Below, piece after piece: positions 8,354 to 16,680 of a stretch of 64,000 nt of DNA. A program made the position numbers and the translations under genes. This DNA is from Oscillospiraceae bacterium (GTDB taxonomy: Bacteria > Bacillota > Clostridia > Oscillospirales > Oscillospiraceae), in contig SVLI01000005.1 in NCBI GenBank assembly GCA_015068035.1, forward strand, positions 62,001 through 126,000, given 5' to 3'. How positions within the stretch are numbered: the first letter of the stretch is position 1; the number at the start of each line of letters is the position of its first letter. The notes below the pieces were generated by a model. It was not told the origin of the DNA. It ran no database searches and worked only from the letters and a program-made list of their open reading frames with translations.

Positions 8354-8493
8354 ACTCCGAGTGCAGATTTTCGCGCGCGTTGTCGCCGCGGCGCAGAGCG
8401 GACAAAGCCGCCGGAAGGCGGGCGCAGTGATGCGCAGCGCAGCGCGCAGGCGCGGAAAATGTTTTCTGCATGGAAAAGGGAGGGCAGCCGGGT

Positions 8494-8934
8494 ATGATCG
8501 TGCGCAGCAGCAGCGAAGCGGAAACCGAGCGTATCGGCGAGAATCTGGCCCGTGCGCTGCCGGAGGGCAGCGTGGTGGCGCTTTACGGGGACCTCGGCGC
8601 GGGGAAAACCGCCTTTGTGCGCGGCATGGCGCGCGGCCTGGGCATTGAAGCGCGTGTCAGCAGCCCGACCTTTACGATCGTCAACGAATATGCCGGCGGC
8701 GGCCGCGAGCTGCTGCATTTTGATATGTACCGTCTCGGCGGGGCGGAGGAGCTCTTCGACATCGGCTGGGACGATTATCTTGCGCGCGGCGCGGTGTGCG
8801 CCGTGGAGTGGAGCGAGAATGTGGAGGATGCCTTTGACGGCAGCGAAGTCCGCGTGACGCTGCGCAAGCTCTCGGATACGCTGCGCGAGATTGAGATTGC
8901 ATTTGATTCGGAGGAGGACAGCGGGGAATGCTGA
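8494..8934 (+). CDS. tsaE: tRNA t6A synthesis ATPase TsaE
   Basis: 146 residues. TsaE is the ATPase that drives the TsaBD complex in making N6-threonylcarbamoyladenosine at position 37 of ANN-decoding tRNAs. Walker A GDLGAGKT is at residues 32-39; the [11 protein letters not shown] and HFDMYR motifs are family-specific. ATG 8494 is chosen over an in-frame ATG at 8470 because GGGAGG (8478-8483) sits 10 bases before it. The stop overlaps tsaB by 7 bases, so the two are coupled. Confidence 0.93.
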   Translation: MIVRSSSEAETERIGENLARALPEGSVVALYGDLGAGKTAFVRGMARGLGIEARVSSPTFTIVNEYAGGGRELLHFDMYRLGGAEELFDIGWDDYLARGAVCAVEWSENVEDAFDGSEVRVTLRKLSDTLREIEIAFDSEEDSGEC

Positions 8935-9653
8935 TGCTGGCATTGGACGCCTCGGCGAAGGCGGCGTCCGCGGCGCTTGCGCGCGACGGGGTGCTGCTCG
9001 GGCAGTATTTTCAAAACTGCGGCCTGACGCACAGCGCAACGCTTCTGCCCATGGCGGAGGCGCTGCTGAAAAACTGCGGCCTGTCCGTTTCGGATGTGGA
9101 CATTTTTGCCGTGACGAAGGGTCCGGGTTCTTTCACGGGCGTGCGCATCGGCGTGGCGACGGTCAAGGGTCTCGCCTGGGCGCAGGATAAGCCCTGCATC
9201 GGCGTCTCAACGCTGGAGGCCATGGCCTGGAACGGCCTGTGCGCGCCGGAGGGCAGCCTCATCTGCTGCGCGATGGACGCGCGGCGCAATCAGGTTTATA
9301 ATGCGCTGTTTTGCGCAGAAAACGGGCAGGCACAGCGCCTGTGCCCGGACCGCGCCATCTCGCTTGCCGAGCTGGTGGCGGACATCCGCGCGAGAGAAGA
9401 TTTTTCCGCCGTTTTCGTAACGGGGGACGGGGCAAGCCTCACCTTTGCCGCGCTGCAGGAAGCGGGCATCCCCGCCATTCTTGCGCCGGAGGTGGTGCGG
9501 CACCAGTGCGCATGGGGCGCCTGCCTTGCCGCGCAGGGGAAGACACCGGAATCCGTCCATGATTTGCTGCCGAGCTATCTGCGGCTGTCCCAGGCGGAGC
9601 GGGAGCGTCAGGCGCGCCTTGCCCGGGAAGAAAATAAGGAATCCCAGATATAA
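8928..9653 (+). CDS. tsaB: tRNA t6A synthesis scaffold protein TsaB
   Basis: 241 residues of the ASKHA fold. TsaB binds TsaD and TsaE in t6A synthesis. The GPGSFTGVRIG signature is at residues 65-75 and the N-terminal LALDASAKAASAAL strand is typical. It overlaps tsaE by 7 bases. rimI and tsaD, often next in line, are not here; upp follows instead after 54 bases. Confidence 0.93.
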   Translation: MLMLALDASAKAASAALARDGVLLGQYFQNCGLTHSATLLPMAEALLKNCGLSVSDVDIFAVTKGPGSFTGVRIGVATVKGLAWAQDKPCIGVSTLEAMAWNGLCAPEGSLICCAMDARRNQVYNALFCAENGQAQRLCPDRAISLAELVADIRAREDFSAVFVTGDGASLTFAALQEAGIPAILAPEVVRHQCAWGACLAAQGKTPESVHDLLPSYLRLSQAERERQARLAREENKESQI

Positions 9654-9707
9654 TGCAGATATAATCCAACAGAATCCAACATGCAACAGACAAAGGAGAA
9701 GAGAAAA

Positions 9708-10337
9708 ATGGGAAAACTGCATGTCTTTGATCACCCGCTGATTCAGCACAAGCTGTCCATCCTCCGCGATGAGGAAACCAGCGTCAAGGAGTTCCGTGAG
9801 CTCGTGGGCGAAATCGCCATGCTCATGTGCTTCGAGGCGACGCGCGACCTGCCTTTGGAGGAGGTCGAGGTGAAAACGCCCGTGGCCATGGCAAAGGTCA
9901 AGCGCCTCGCCGGCAAGAAGCTGGCCGTCGTGCCCATCCTGCGCGCCGGACTCGGTATGGTGGACGGTATGCTCAAGATGATCCCCGCGGCGAAGGTCGG
10001 GCATATCGGCCTGTACCGTGACCCCACAACGCTGGAACCGGTGGAGTATTACTGCAAGATGCCGCCGGATATCTCGGAGCGGGACGTGATCGTGGTCGAC
10101 CCCATGCTCGCAACGGGCGGCAGCGCCATCGCCGCGATCGGCTTCATGAAGAAATACGGCTGCAAGCACATCAAGCTCATGTGCATCATCTCCGCGCCCG
10201 AGGGCGTCAAGGCTGTGCAGGAGGCGCACCCGGATGTGGACATCTACACCGCCGCGCTGGACAGCCATCTCAACGAGCATTGCTACATCGTCCCCGGTCT
10301 GGGCGACGCCGGCGACCGTATCTTCGGCACCAAGTGA
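9708..10337 (+). CDS. upp: Uracil phosphoribosyltransferase
   Basis: 209 residues, the usual length. It makes UMP from uracil and PRPP. The PRPP loop [15 protein letters not shown] is at 126-140 and the uracil-binding [12 protein letters not shown] at 193-204. ATG 9708 has AAGGAG upstream; the longer frame from 9681 is less likely. Third gene of the tsaE-tsaB-upp run; it complements xpt and the nucleoside importer as base-salvage functions on the same segment. Confidence 0.95.
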   Translation: MGKLHVFDHPLIQHKLSILRDEETSVKEFRELVGEIAMLMCFEATRDLPLEEVEVKTPVAMAKVKRLAGKKLAVVPILRAGLGMVDGMLKMIPAAKVGHIGLYRDPTTLEPVEYYCKMPPDISERDVIVVDPMLATGGSAIAAIGFMKKYGCKHIKLMCIISAPEGVKAVQEAHPDVDIYTAALDSHLNEHCYIVPGLGDAGDRIFGTK

Positions 10338-10370
10338 TGCGGGAGTCCTGAGAGGGGAGTGCTTTGAAAA

Positions 10371-11945
10371 ATGAGCGTTATTAAATATCTTTTTGTTGCC
10401 GCTTATGTCATTTTCGTTCTGGTCATCGGCCTGCGCTCGAAGAAAGAGGTCACGGACGGCGGCGATTCCTATCTGCTTGGCGGACGGAGCATCGGCCCGG
10501 TGGTCACGTCCTTCTCCTTCGCTGCGACCTATATCTCCGGCGTGTGCATGGTCAACGCCGGTAAGATCGGCTGGGACTGGGGCATCGGCGGCATGTGGAA
10601 CGCGTGGATCAACGTCATCCTCGGCATGGCCTTCACCTGGGGCCTGCTGGGCGTGCGCAGCCGCGTGATGAGCGAAAAGCTCGATGTGCAGACCCTGCCG
10701 GATTACCTGCGCGTGCGCTTCAACACGCAGTATTTCAAGCTGATCGGCAGCCTTGTCATCTTCGTTTTCATGATTCCCTATACGGCGGCGGTCTTCTCCA
10801 GCCTGTCGTATATGTTCAAGTCCGTGTTCGGCCTGCCCTATGAGTACGCCGTCATCTGCATGGCGGTGCTCGCGGCGTTCTATCTGGTCATCGGCGGCTA
10901 TAAAGCTGCCGCGAAGATCGACGTTGCGCAGGGCGTGGTCATGGTCGGCGGCGGTGTGATCCTCGCGGTTGCAACGCTGATTGCCCCGCAGGTCGGCGGC
11001 CTGTCCACGGGCCTGCAGCGCCTTTCCGAGGTTGGCACCTTCGTCAACAGCTCCGGCGTGGAGACCAACGGCGCGGAGCTTGCCAACTTCTTCTTCAAGG
11101 GCAACTGGGGCATGCTCATGGGCATCATCCCCTTTGTGCTGATGACCTCCTGGGCGCCCAACGGCCTGCCGCAGATGGCCACCAAATTCTTCGCCATCAG
11201 CAGCCCCAAGCAGATCAAGATCGGCGCAATCTGCTGCTCCGTGATCGGCATCGTCATCCTCACGGGCGTGCATCTTCCCGGCATGTTCGTGCACCTGTTC
11301 TATGAGGAGCTGCCCGCGGGCGGCACCAACGTGCTCGTGCCCGATATGCTCAACATGATCTTCGGCCAGGGCGTTGTCGGCCAGCTTTGCCTGTCCTTCA
11401 TTCTGCTGCTGGTGCTCTCGGCGTCCATGTCCACGCTGGCCGGTCTTGTTCTGGCCTCCTCCGCGGCCCTGGGCAGTGACTTCATCAAGGGCTATGTCAA
11501 AAAGGACCTGAGTGAGAAGCAGACCACGCGGCTGCTGCAGGGCTGCACGGTGTTCTTCGTCGTGGCGGCGCTCGTGCTCGCGCTGCTCAATCTCGGCGTC
11601 ATCTCCAGCATCCAGAGCCTTGCCTGGGGCGCGATGTCCGGCTTCTTCCTCGCGCCGTATATCTACGGCACGCTCGGCAAGTGGCCCACCAAGGCGGGCG
11701 CCATCGCGGGCTCCGTGTCCGGCATCGCCATCGCCGTGCTGATCCCGACGCTTGTGAAGTCTGTCTTCCCCGGCCTTGCGCCCTATTGCACAACGGTCAA
11801 CGCCTGCGCCATTGCAACGATCGTTCCGATGATCGTCATGCCCGTGGTCAGCGCGTTCACGAAGAAAGTCTCGCCCGCGCGCGTGCGCTTTGCGTTTGAC
11901 GAGGATATGTCCGTCGTCGGCGAAGCGAACATCCCCGCGGAATAA
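10371..11945 (+). CDS. Sodium:solute symporter family transporter
   Basis: 524 residues, about 13 predicted membrane segments, SSS family (PutP/PanF/SGLT fold). The N-terminal GGDSYLLGGRSIGPVVTSFS pattern and the Thr/Ser-rich SASMSTLAGLVLASSAALGSD segment, which in this family contributes to the Na2 sodium site, are visible. It starts 33 bases after upp with a GGGGAG-like site, so may be co-transcribed with it. The substrate is unknown; an amino acid, monocarboxylate, pantothenate-like or base-type solute are all possible. Confidence 0.85.
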   Translation: MSVIKYLFVAAYVIFVLVIGLRSKKEVTDGGDSYLLGGRSIGPVVTSFSFAATYISGVCMVNAGKIGWDWGIGGMWNAWINVILGMAFTWGLLGVRSRVMSEKLDVQTLPDYLRVRFNTQYFKLIGSLVIFVFMIPYTAAVFSSLSYMFKSVFGLPYEYAVICMAVLAAFYLVIGGYKAAAKIDVAQGVVMVGGGVILAVATLIAPQVGGLSTGLQRLSEVGTFVNSSGVETNGAELANFFFKGNWGMLMGIIPFVLMTSWAPNGLPQMATKFFAISSPKQIKIGAICCSVIGIVILTGVHLPGMFVHLFYEELPAGGTNVLVPDMLNMIFGQGVVGQLCLSFILLLVLSASMSTLAGLVLASSAALGSDFIKGYVKKDLSEKQTTRLLQGCTVFFVVAALVLALLNLGVISSIQSLAWGAMSGFFLAPYIYGTLGKWPTKAGAIAGSVSGIAIAVLIPTLVKSVFPGLAPYCTTVNACAIATIVPMIVMPVVSAFTKKVSPARVRFAFDEDMSVVGEANIPAE

Positions 11946-11978
11946 AGCGTTTTCCGCAGCGGAATAAAGAGATCCCAA

Positions 11979-12033
11979 AGCCTCCCTTGTGTAAAGGGAG
12001 GTGGCACGGCGCAAGCCGTGACGGAGGGATTGT
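11979..12033. repeat. Intergenic double-hairpin repeat element
   Basis: Two adjacent hairpins: CCTCCCTT with AAGGGAGG (11981-11988, 11995-12002) and CACGGC with GCCGTG (12005-12020), then ACGGAGGGATTGT. From memory, closely similar short elements recur between genes in many gut clostridia. Only one copy was noticed here. Confidence 0.6.
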
Positions 12034-12051
12034 CTTTGCTGATACATAAAC

Positions 12052-12092
12052 AAAAACCCCGGCCCGTGCGCATCGCACGGGCCGGGGTTTTT
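12052..12092. terminator. Strong terminator after the symporter gene
   Basis: AAAAACCCCGGCCCGTGCG (12052-12070) pairs with its complement ending in GGGGTTTTT (to 12091). Symmetric A and T flanks allow function on both strands. Confidence 0.9.
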
Positions 12093-12125
12093 CTTATGCC
12101 CACCCGACTTCCGGGTGGGTATTGC

Positions 12126-12224
12126 TTATTTTCCTCCGCGAAAAATCTTAATGATAAGCTTCAGGGGTATCCAGATCACGAAATACGCAGCCCAAATAAT
12201 CAAAACCCACTTGCCTAAACCCAT
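12126..12224 (-). CDS. Small hydrophobic membrane protein (32 aa)
   Basis: An open frame of 32 codons: Met, a hydrophobic run (WVLIIWAAYFVIWIPL), then a basic tail (KLIIKIFRGGK) and TAA. GGGAGG lies 8 bases before the ATG at 12224, an ideal spacing. One membrane span with a positively charged C-terminal end is predicted. It starts 66 bases after rsmE on the same strand and could be its downstream partner; an 8-bp hairpin (12099-12119) follows. No homology recognised. The site quality and the coherent single-span layout argue for a real gene, but short length keeps confidence moderate. Confidence 0.55.
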   Translation of the reverse strand: MGLGKWVLIIWAAYFVIWIPLKLIIKIFRGGK

Positions 12225-12290
12225 TCAAAGCGCCTCCCTTAACAGATGCAGACCCTTTTCTCCGCGCCCGGCGGAAAAGCGCGCTTGTTT

Positions 12291-13025
12291 TTACAGATTG
12301 CCTGTTTCGCACAAAACGGCGGTGAGCGCAACGAGCGGCGCTGTCTCACAGCGCAGAATGCGCGGCCCCATGGAGCAGATGGAAAAACCGAGCTTGCGCG
12401 CCATGTCCACCTCGAAGGGTTCAAATCCGCCCTCCGGCCCGGTGACAACCGCGCAGCTTTTCGCCTCGGACTGCAGCCGCACCGCATCGCGGATGGGGAT
12501 GCGCTCGCCCTCTTCGTAGAGGAAAAGCTTCAAATCCTGCTTCATCACAATGTCCAGCGCGGCGGCATAGTCCTCCACCGTGCGCACCTCGGGAATCACG
12601 CCGCGGCCGGACTGCTTGGCCGCCTCCAGCGCGATGCGCTGCCAGCGCTCGGTCTTGCGCTCAATGCTGCGCGCATCGGGCCGCGCCACGCAGCGTTTGG
12701 AGGGGAAAAACACGATTTCGGATGCGCCGTTTTCCGTGCATTTCTGCACGATAAATTCCGCCTTGTCGCCCTTGGGGAAGGCCGCAAGCACCACGCAGCG
12801 CAGCGAGGGCTCCGCGGGCGAGAGCTGTTCGCTCAGAATCTCCGCCTCCGCCGTGCCGTCGGAAAGCGCAGTCAGGCGGCAGGTGAATTCTTTCCCCGTC
12901 CCGTCGCAGAGGACGAGCTTTTCTCCGAGCTTCATGCGCAGCACCTTGATGTGCGCCGCGTCCGCGCCGCTGAGCACGGCGATTCCGCCGACCTGATTGG
13001 TGCCGGCAACAAAAAATCTGGGCAT
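12291..13025 (-). CDS. rsmE: 16S rRNA (uracil-1498-N3) methyltransferase RsmE
   Basis: 244 residues, a SPOUT-class SAM-dependent methyltransferase that modifies U1498 of 16S rRNA. An N-terminal PUA-like domain (MPRFFVAG start) is followed by the trefoil-knot domain with GPEGG at 196-200 and GPRILRCETAP at 220-230, both SAM-binding and family-diagnostic. The ATG at 13025 follows a GGAGG-containing stretch. Often paired with prmA, which is absent here. Confidence 0.93.
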   Translation of the reverse strand: MPRFFVAGTNQVGGIAVLSGADAAHIKVLRMKLGEKLVLCDGTGKEFTCRLTALSDGTAEAEILSEQLSPAEPSLRCVVLAAFPKGDKAEFIVQKCTENGASEIVFFPSKRCVARPDARSIERKTERWQRIALEAAKQSGRGVIPEVRTVEDYAAALDIVMKQDLKLFLYEEGERIPIRDAVRLQSEAKSCAVVTGPEGGFEPFEVDMARKLGFSICSMGPRILRCETAPLVALTAVLCETGNL

Positions 13026-13395
13026 AGACAGATCCCTCCGGATTTACAGTTTGCATAAAAAAAGAAAAGGCGATTTCTGCGCGTATTATCGCACAAATCG
13101 ACTTTCTTTGCAAGAGGCCGATTCACCGCCGGCGCCCATTTCATCCCTATCCGCGCGCGGAAACGAAATAACGCCAACGCTGCCCGCTTCATCCCCACGG
13201 ATCGCTTCGCCGCCGCGCCAATCCCGCCGCCGGTTTCCCCACCACCTCTCAGCCCTCGCGTCCACTTCCCGTCGCGCTTCGTCCCTCTCCTTGCCCAATT
13301 CCGCCGTCGCGATTCGTCCCACTCCGTGCCCCTTCCGCCAAGCCATCTCACCCCACACCTCCCCCATACATATACTGGGGCAGGGGGGAGAGCAC
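13026..13395. other. Gene-free, pyrimidine-biased spacer
   Basis: No gene was recognised. The plus strand from about 13160 to 13370 is strongly C/T-rich, with few G runs, quite unlike its surroundings. It ends at CCCCA...TGGGG (13362-13380) just before the RBS of the next gene. It could be decayed coding sequence or an unusual leader. Confidence 0.4.
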
Positions 13396-13890
13396 ATGGA
13401 CGAGGAACTCTTGTGCGGACTGGAAAATTTTGAGGCCGTGTGGCGACGCGTGCGCGGGGAAGCGCCGCCCGCTGTGCCGGCGAGGACGGTGCCGACGCCG
13501 CAGTCGCACACGCTCTGCGCGCTGATGGATGAAAAATGCGCGCAAAGCCGCCTGTATGCGGCGCTCGCGCGCTGCTGCGGCCCGCTGCGCAGCGAGCTGG
13601 AGCGCCTCGCGCGGGAGGAAAGAAGGCAGTTTCGCGCCTTGCAGCTGGAATATTTCCTCATCACGGGCGCCTGCCACAGCGCGGGCGCGGGCTGCGCGCA
13701 TTTCACCGATGTCAAAAGCGGCCTGCGCATGGCATGGCTGCAGGAAAAAGAGAGCGCGGCTGCGTTGGAGCGCGCAGCGCTCTCTGCGGAGGCGACGCTG
13801 CGGGAAACGCTGCTGCGCCTTGCCAAAGAGGACGAAGCGCACGCGCGCACGCTCTACGCCGTGCTGCGCAGTTGCTTTTGCACCGACTGA
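13396..13890 (+). CDS. Ferritin-like (rubrerythrin-type) four-helix protein
   Basis: 164 residues. Helical pattern with acidic positions like those of rubrerythrin-type diiron proteins: DEKCAQSRLYAAL (about 45-57), LAREERRQF (71-79), WLQEKESAAAL (114-124) and KEDEAHARTLYAVL (144-157). The second helix lacks the usual ExxH histidine, so a complete diiron site is doubtful. Cysteines near 60, 100 and 160 are unusual. Start ATG 13396 has GGGGGAG upstream. Function unknown; oxidative-stress or metal-related roles are typical for the superfamily. Confidence 0.65.
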   Translation: MDEELLCGLENFEAVWRRVRGEAPPAVPARTVPTPQSHTLCALMDEKCAQSRLYAALARCCGPLRSELERLAREERRQFRALQLEYFLITGACHSAGAGCAHFTDVKSGLRMAWLQEKESAAALERAALSAEATLRETLLRLAKEDEAHARTLYAVLRSCFCTD

Positions 13891-13912
13891 TCCACGCCCG
13901 CGCCGAAATGAC

Positions 13913-13941
13913 TTCCCAGACGCGCGAAGCTGTGGTATACT
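13913..13941 (+). promoter_or_regulatory. Candidate extended -10 promoter for the alanyl-editing gene
   Basis: TGG directly precedes TATACT (13936-13941); the -35 (TTCCCA 13913-13918, 17-nt spacer) is weak, as expected for an extended -10 promoter. Confidence 0.4.
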
Positions 13942-13988
13942 GGCTAAAAACGCCCGAGAGGGCAATCCATACGAAAGCTGGAAGAATT

Positions 13989-15167
13989 ATGTCAACCGAA
14001 AAGCTCTATTATCAGGACGCCTATCTGCGCAGCTTCACGGCCACGGTGCTGCGGTGCACGAGCGCGAAGGGCGGCTATGTTGTCGTGCTCGACCGCACGG
14101 CCTTTTATCCGGAGGGCGGGGGACAGCCCTGCGATTTCGGCACGCTCGGCGGCCTGCCGGTGACGGATGTGCACGAGCGCGGCGGCGAGGTGGAGCATCT
14201 CGTGCCGGGTCCGCTCACGCCGGGCGACACGGTCACGGGCGAGATTGACTTTGCCCGCCGCTTTGACCTGATGCAGCAGCACTCCGGCGAGCACATCGTC
14301 TCGGGGCTGATCTGCGCGCAGTTCGGCTGCGACAATGTGGGTTTTCACATCGGCGCGGAGCGCGTGACCATTGACTTCAACGTGGAGATAGACGCGCGCT
14401 CGCTTGCGGAAATCGAGCGCCGCGCCAATGAATACATCTGGGAAAACCACGAAACGGAGATTTTCTACCCCACGCCGGAGGCGCTCGCGGCGCTTCCTTA
14501 CCGCAGCAAAAAGGAGCTTGAGGGCGAGGTGCGCATCGTGCGCTTTCCCGGCGCGGACACCTGCGCCTGCTGCGGCACGCACGTTGCGCGCAGCGGCGAG
14601 GTGGGGCTGGTCAAGCTGCTCGACCACAAGCGTTTTCGCGAGGGCGTGCGCATCGAGATGCTCTGCGGCGGCCGCGCAAAGCGCTATTTTGACGAGGTCG
14701 AGGCGCAGAATCGGGGCGTTTCCGTCCTGCTCTCGGCCAAGCCTTTGGAGACGTGCAGCGCCGTGAAGCGCCTTGCGGAGGAGGCGGAGGCGCTGCGCTA
14801 CCGGCTCTACGGATTGGAGCAGGCGCAGTTTGCGCGCACGGCGCAGGCGCTTTCCGGCGCGGGTGATGTGCTGCTGTTTTGCGGCGAGTTGAACGCCGAC
14901 GCCGTGAGAAGGCTTGCCGCCGCCGTTTCGGAGCGCTGCGGCGGCATCTGCGCGCTGTTCTCCGGCGAGAGCGGGGATTATAAATATGCCATCGGCATGC
15001 CCGATGGGGATTTGCGGAAGTTTGTGGGCGAGATGAATGCCGCACTTTCCGGCCGCGGCGGCGGGAAAAACGGCTTTGCCCAGGGCTCGGCCTCTGCCTC
15101 CCGCGCCGAGGTGGAAGCCTTCTTTGCCGCAAAAGGCATCCTCCCGCGCTCTGCGGATGCGCTGTAA
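13989..15167 (+). CDS. Alanyl-tRNA editing protein, AlaX-L type with DHHA1 domain
   Basis: 392 residues. A free-standing relative of the AlaRS editing domain, expected to deacylate Ser- or Gly-tRNA(Ala). Zinc-site residues are present: HSGEH (H98, H102) and CxxxH (C194, H198), plus the PEGGGQPCD motif at 41-49. The C-terminal third is DHHA1-like. The ATG at 13989 gives the standard AlaX N-terminus; the frame is open far upstream through another gene and is not coding there. The Shine-Dalgarno is weak (CTGGAAGA). Confidence 0.9.
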   Translation: MSTEKLYYQDAYLRSFTATVLRCTSAKGGYVVVLDRTAFYPEGGGQPCDFGTLGGLPVTDVHERGGEVEHLVPGPLTPGDTVTGEIDFARRFDLMQQHSGEHIVSGLICAQFGCDNVGFHIGAERVTIDFNVEIDARSLAEIERRANEYIWENHETEIFYPTPEALAALPYRSKKELEGEVRIVRFPGADTCACCGTHVARSGEVGLVKLLDHKRFREGVRIEMLCGGRAKRYFDEVEAQNRGVSVLLSAKPLETCSAVKRLAEEAEALRYRLYGLEQAQFARTAQALSGAGDVLLFCGELNADAVRRLAAAVSERCGGICALFSGESGDYKYAIGMPDGDLRKFVGEMNAALSGRGGGKNGFAQGSASASRAEVEAFFAAKGILPRSADAL

Positions 15168-15210
15168 GCGCAGGCGGCATCCCCCAAAGCAAGTGCGCCC
15201 ATACATAAGC

Positions 15211-15268
15211 CACACCACCCGTTCCCGCAAGCGGACACCACACCACCCGTTCCCGCAAGCGGACACCA
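15211..15268. repeat. Perfect 28-bp tandem duplication
   Basis: The unit at 15213-15240 (CACCACCCGTTCCCGC...) is repeated exactly at 15241-15268. It lies in the untranslated gap after the alanyl-editing gene. Confidence 0.9.
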
Positions 15269-15317
15269 AACACCCACTCCATAACCGAACCCCGGCGGCA
15301 TCCCCGCCGCCGAATAC

Positions 15318-15358
15318 AAAAAACCCGGCCTGTGCTTTTCTGCACAGGTCGGGTTTTT
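15318..15358. terminator. Bidirectional terminator
   Basis: AAAAAACCCGGCCTGTGC (15318-15335) pairs with the 15342-15358 arm (one mismatch). It separates two convergent genes, the editing protein and the UroD-like gene. Confidence 0.9.
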
Positions 15359-15405
15359 CTTGATGGAGAAGCGGCGAAGCGCTTTCCCTGTATGTTCCGA
15401 AGAAC

Positions 15406-16464
15406 TTAGCCGCGCTCGGCGTAAATCTTGCGGGAGTGCTTGTAAACTTCCTCGAGGAAGATGGGGCTGGTGTCACGGTGCGCGGCGAGGCCGAGGACGA
15501 CGGGCTTGCCGGGCTGGGTGTATTCCTCAACGAACTTGCGGGCGAAGGCGCGCTGCTCTTCCTCGGTGGCGTTGGCATAGTCGAACTTATCCGGCCAGAC
15601 GGCGAAGACGATCTTGTCGCCATACTTCTCGTAGAGCTCGTGGATGTTGTTCATCAGCTGGGGACCCCACTGGTCGAAGCCGCCGTCGATGTAGCACTGG
15701 ATGCGATCCTCGGTGTGACCGCAGGAGTGCAGCGTGGCGATGCGGCCCTTGGAGTGGATGTGGTCGGTGATCTGCTTCATGTAGGGCACGAAGAGCTCGT
15801 AGGCAACCTGCTGGGAGAAGAAGGGAGCCTTCTGAGCGCCCCAGTCGTCATGGACGTTGATGAAGTCGAGCGCCGGATAGTGCTCGCAGAGCATGTCGAT
15901 GACCTCGCAGGCCATGTCGGTCGTGCTCTGGAAGAGGTCCTTGATCGCGTCGGTCTGATCCTCGTCGATCAGCGCGAGGGCGGCGGGCATGAAGTCCATG
16001 AAGGAGATCAGACGCTCAAACCAGAAGCCGTTGACCAGAGAGATCTCAGCGGAGTAGCGCTTGTCGATCTTGTTCTCCTTGGCCTCCTCAGCCCATTCCC
16101 AGGATTTGACATCGGGAATCTTGATGACGTTTCTCCAGTTGTTGACGTCGTCGAGCAGCGGGTTGCCGGGGTGGACGATGGAGCCGCCGGCGGAGGGCAC
16201 GAATTCCCACTTCAGGCCGAAAATGTCCACAGAGTCCTCGCGCAGGCCGCGGCCGAGACGCAGGCTGTAAAGCTTGGAGTTAAAGTTGCGGTTTTCGCCC
16301 GGCATGGGGATCCAGAAGGGCTTCTTCTCGTAATACAGCGCGCCGAAGTTCTCGCGCGCGGAGACGGGCGTGTTGTACATCTTGAGCTCGGGGAAGCTTG
16401 CATAGGGCTGGTAAATTTCAACGACTTCCAGCTCGCTCTCAACAAAGGGAATCTTTCTGAACAT
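15406..16464 (-). CDS. UroD-like (cobamide methyltransferase-type) TIM-barrel protein 1
   Basis: 352 residues of the uroporphyrinogen decarboxylase superfamily. It resembles the methylcobamide-dependent methyltransferase branch rather than true HemE, because the heme-pathway N-terminal RxPxWxMRQAG motif is missing. HDDWG is at 205-209. The zinc-type motif HSCGH (H246, C248) matches the HxC of MtaA/MtbA, but the usual C-terminal third Cys ligand is not evident. ATG 16464 follows AAGGAAG. It has its own promoter with a palindromic operator. No corrinoid protein gene is adjacent, so substrate and methyl acceptor are unknown. A paralogue lies at 44908-45981. Confidence 0.75.
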   Translation of the reverse strand: MFRKIPFVESELEVVEIYQPYASFPELKMYNTPVSARENFGALYYEKKPFWIPMPGENRNFNSKLYSLRLGRGLREDSVDIFGLKWEFVPSAGGSIVHPGNPLLDDVNNWRNVIKIPDVKSWEWAEEAKENKIDKRYSAEISLVNGFWFERLISFMDFMPAALALIDEDQTDAIKDLFQSTTDMACEVIDMLCEHYPALDFINVHDDWGAQKAPFFSQQVAYELFVPYMKQITDHIHSKGRIATLHSCGHTEDRIQCYIDGGFDQWGPQLMNNIHELYEKYGDKIVFAVWPDKFDYANATEEEQRAFARKFVEEYTQPGKPVVLGLAAHRDTSPIFLEEVYKHSRKIYAERG

Positions 16465-16485
16465 CGTGTTACTTCCTTTCTGCGT

Positions 16486-16503
16486 TATACTGCAGACAGT
16501 ATA
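16486..16503. promoter_or_regulatory. Palindromic operator over the UroD-like gene promoter
   Basis: TATACTG (16486-16492) and CAGTATA (16497-16503) form a perfect 7-bp dyad with a 4-bp centre. It overlaps the -10 element and the expected start of transcription, a classic repressor position. The regulator is not identifiable from the window. Confidence 0.6.
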
Positions 16504-16526
16504 GCAATTCTCGCCGGGAAAGTCAA
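16498..16526 (-). promoter_or_regulatory. Promoter of UroD-like gene 1
   Basis: Minus-strand TTGACT (16521-16526), 17-nt spacer, TATACT (16498-16503): near-consensus sigma-A promoter. Confidence 0.75.
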
Positions 16527-16637
16527 ACCGCATTTGCATATTTTTGCCGAATCGGCAAAACAGGGGACAAAACCGCCGCGCGGCAAAGTTCAGCGCCCGC
16601 GCGCGCGGCGGACAGACGCCCTTGGCGCCGCCGGCTC

Positions 16638-16666
16638 TTGTGTCCGGGGGCCTTGTGTGGTAGTAT
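16638..16666 (+). promoter_or_regulatory. Candidate promoter for the nitrilase-family gene
   Basis: TTGTGT (16638-16643), 17-nt spacer, TAGTAT (16661-16666). It would place the 32-bp tandem repeats in the transcribed leader. Confidence 0.45.
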
Positions 16667-16680
16667 GAGAGTAAGCGCAC

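Noticed and set aside
15406-16464. True heme-pathway uroporphyrinogen decarboxylase (HemE)
   Set aside because: The N-terminal HemE signature is missing, the HxCG motif is present, and no other heme genes are nearby.
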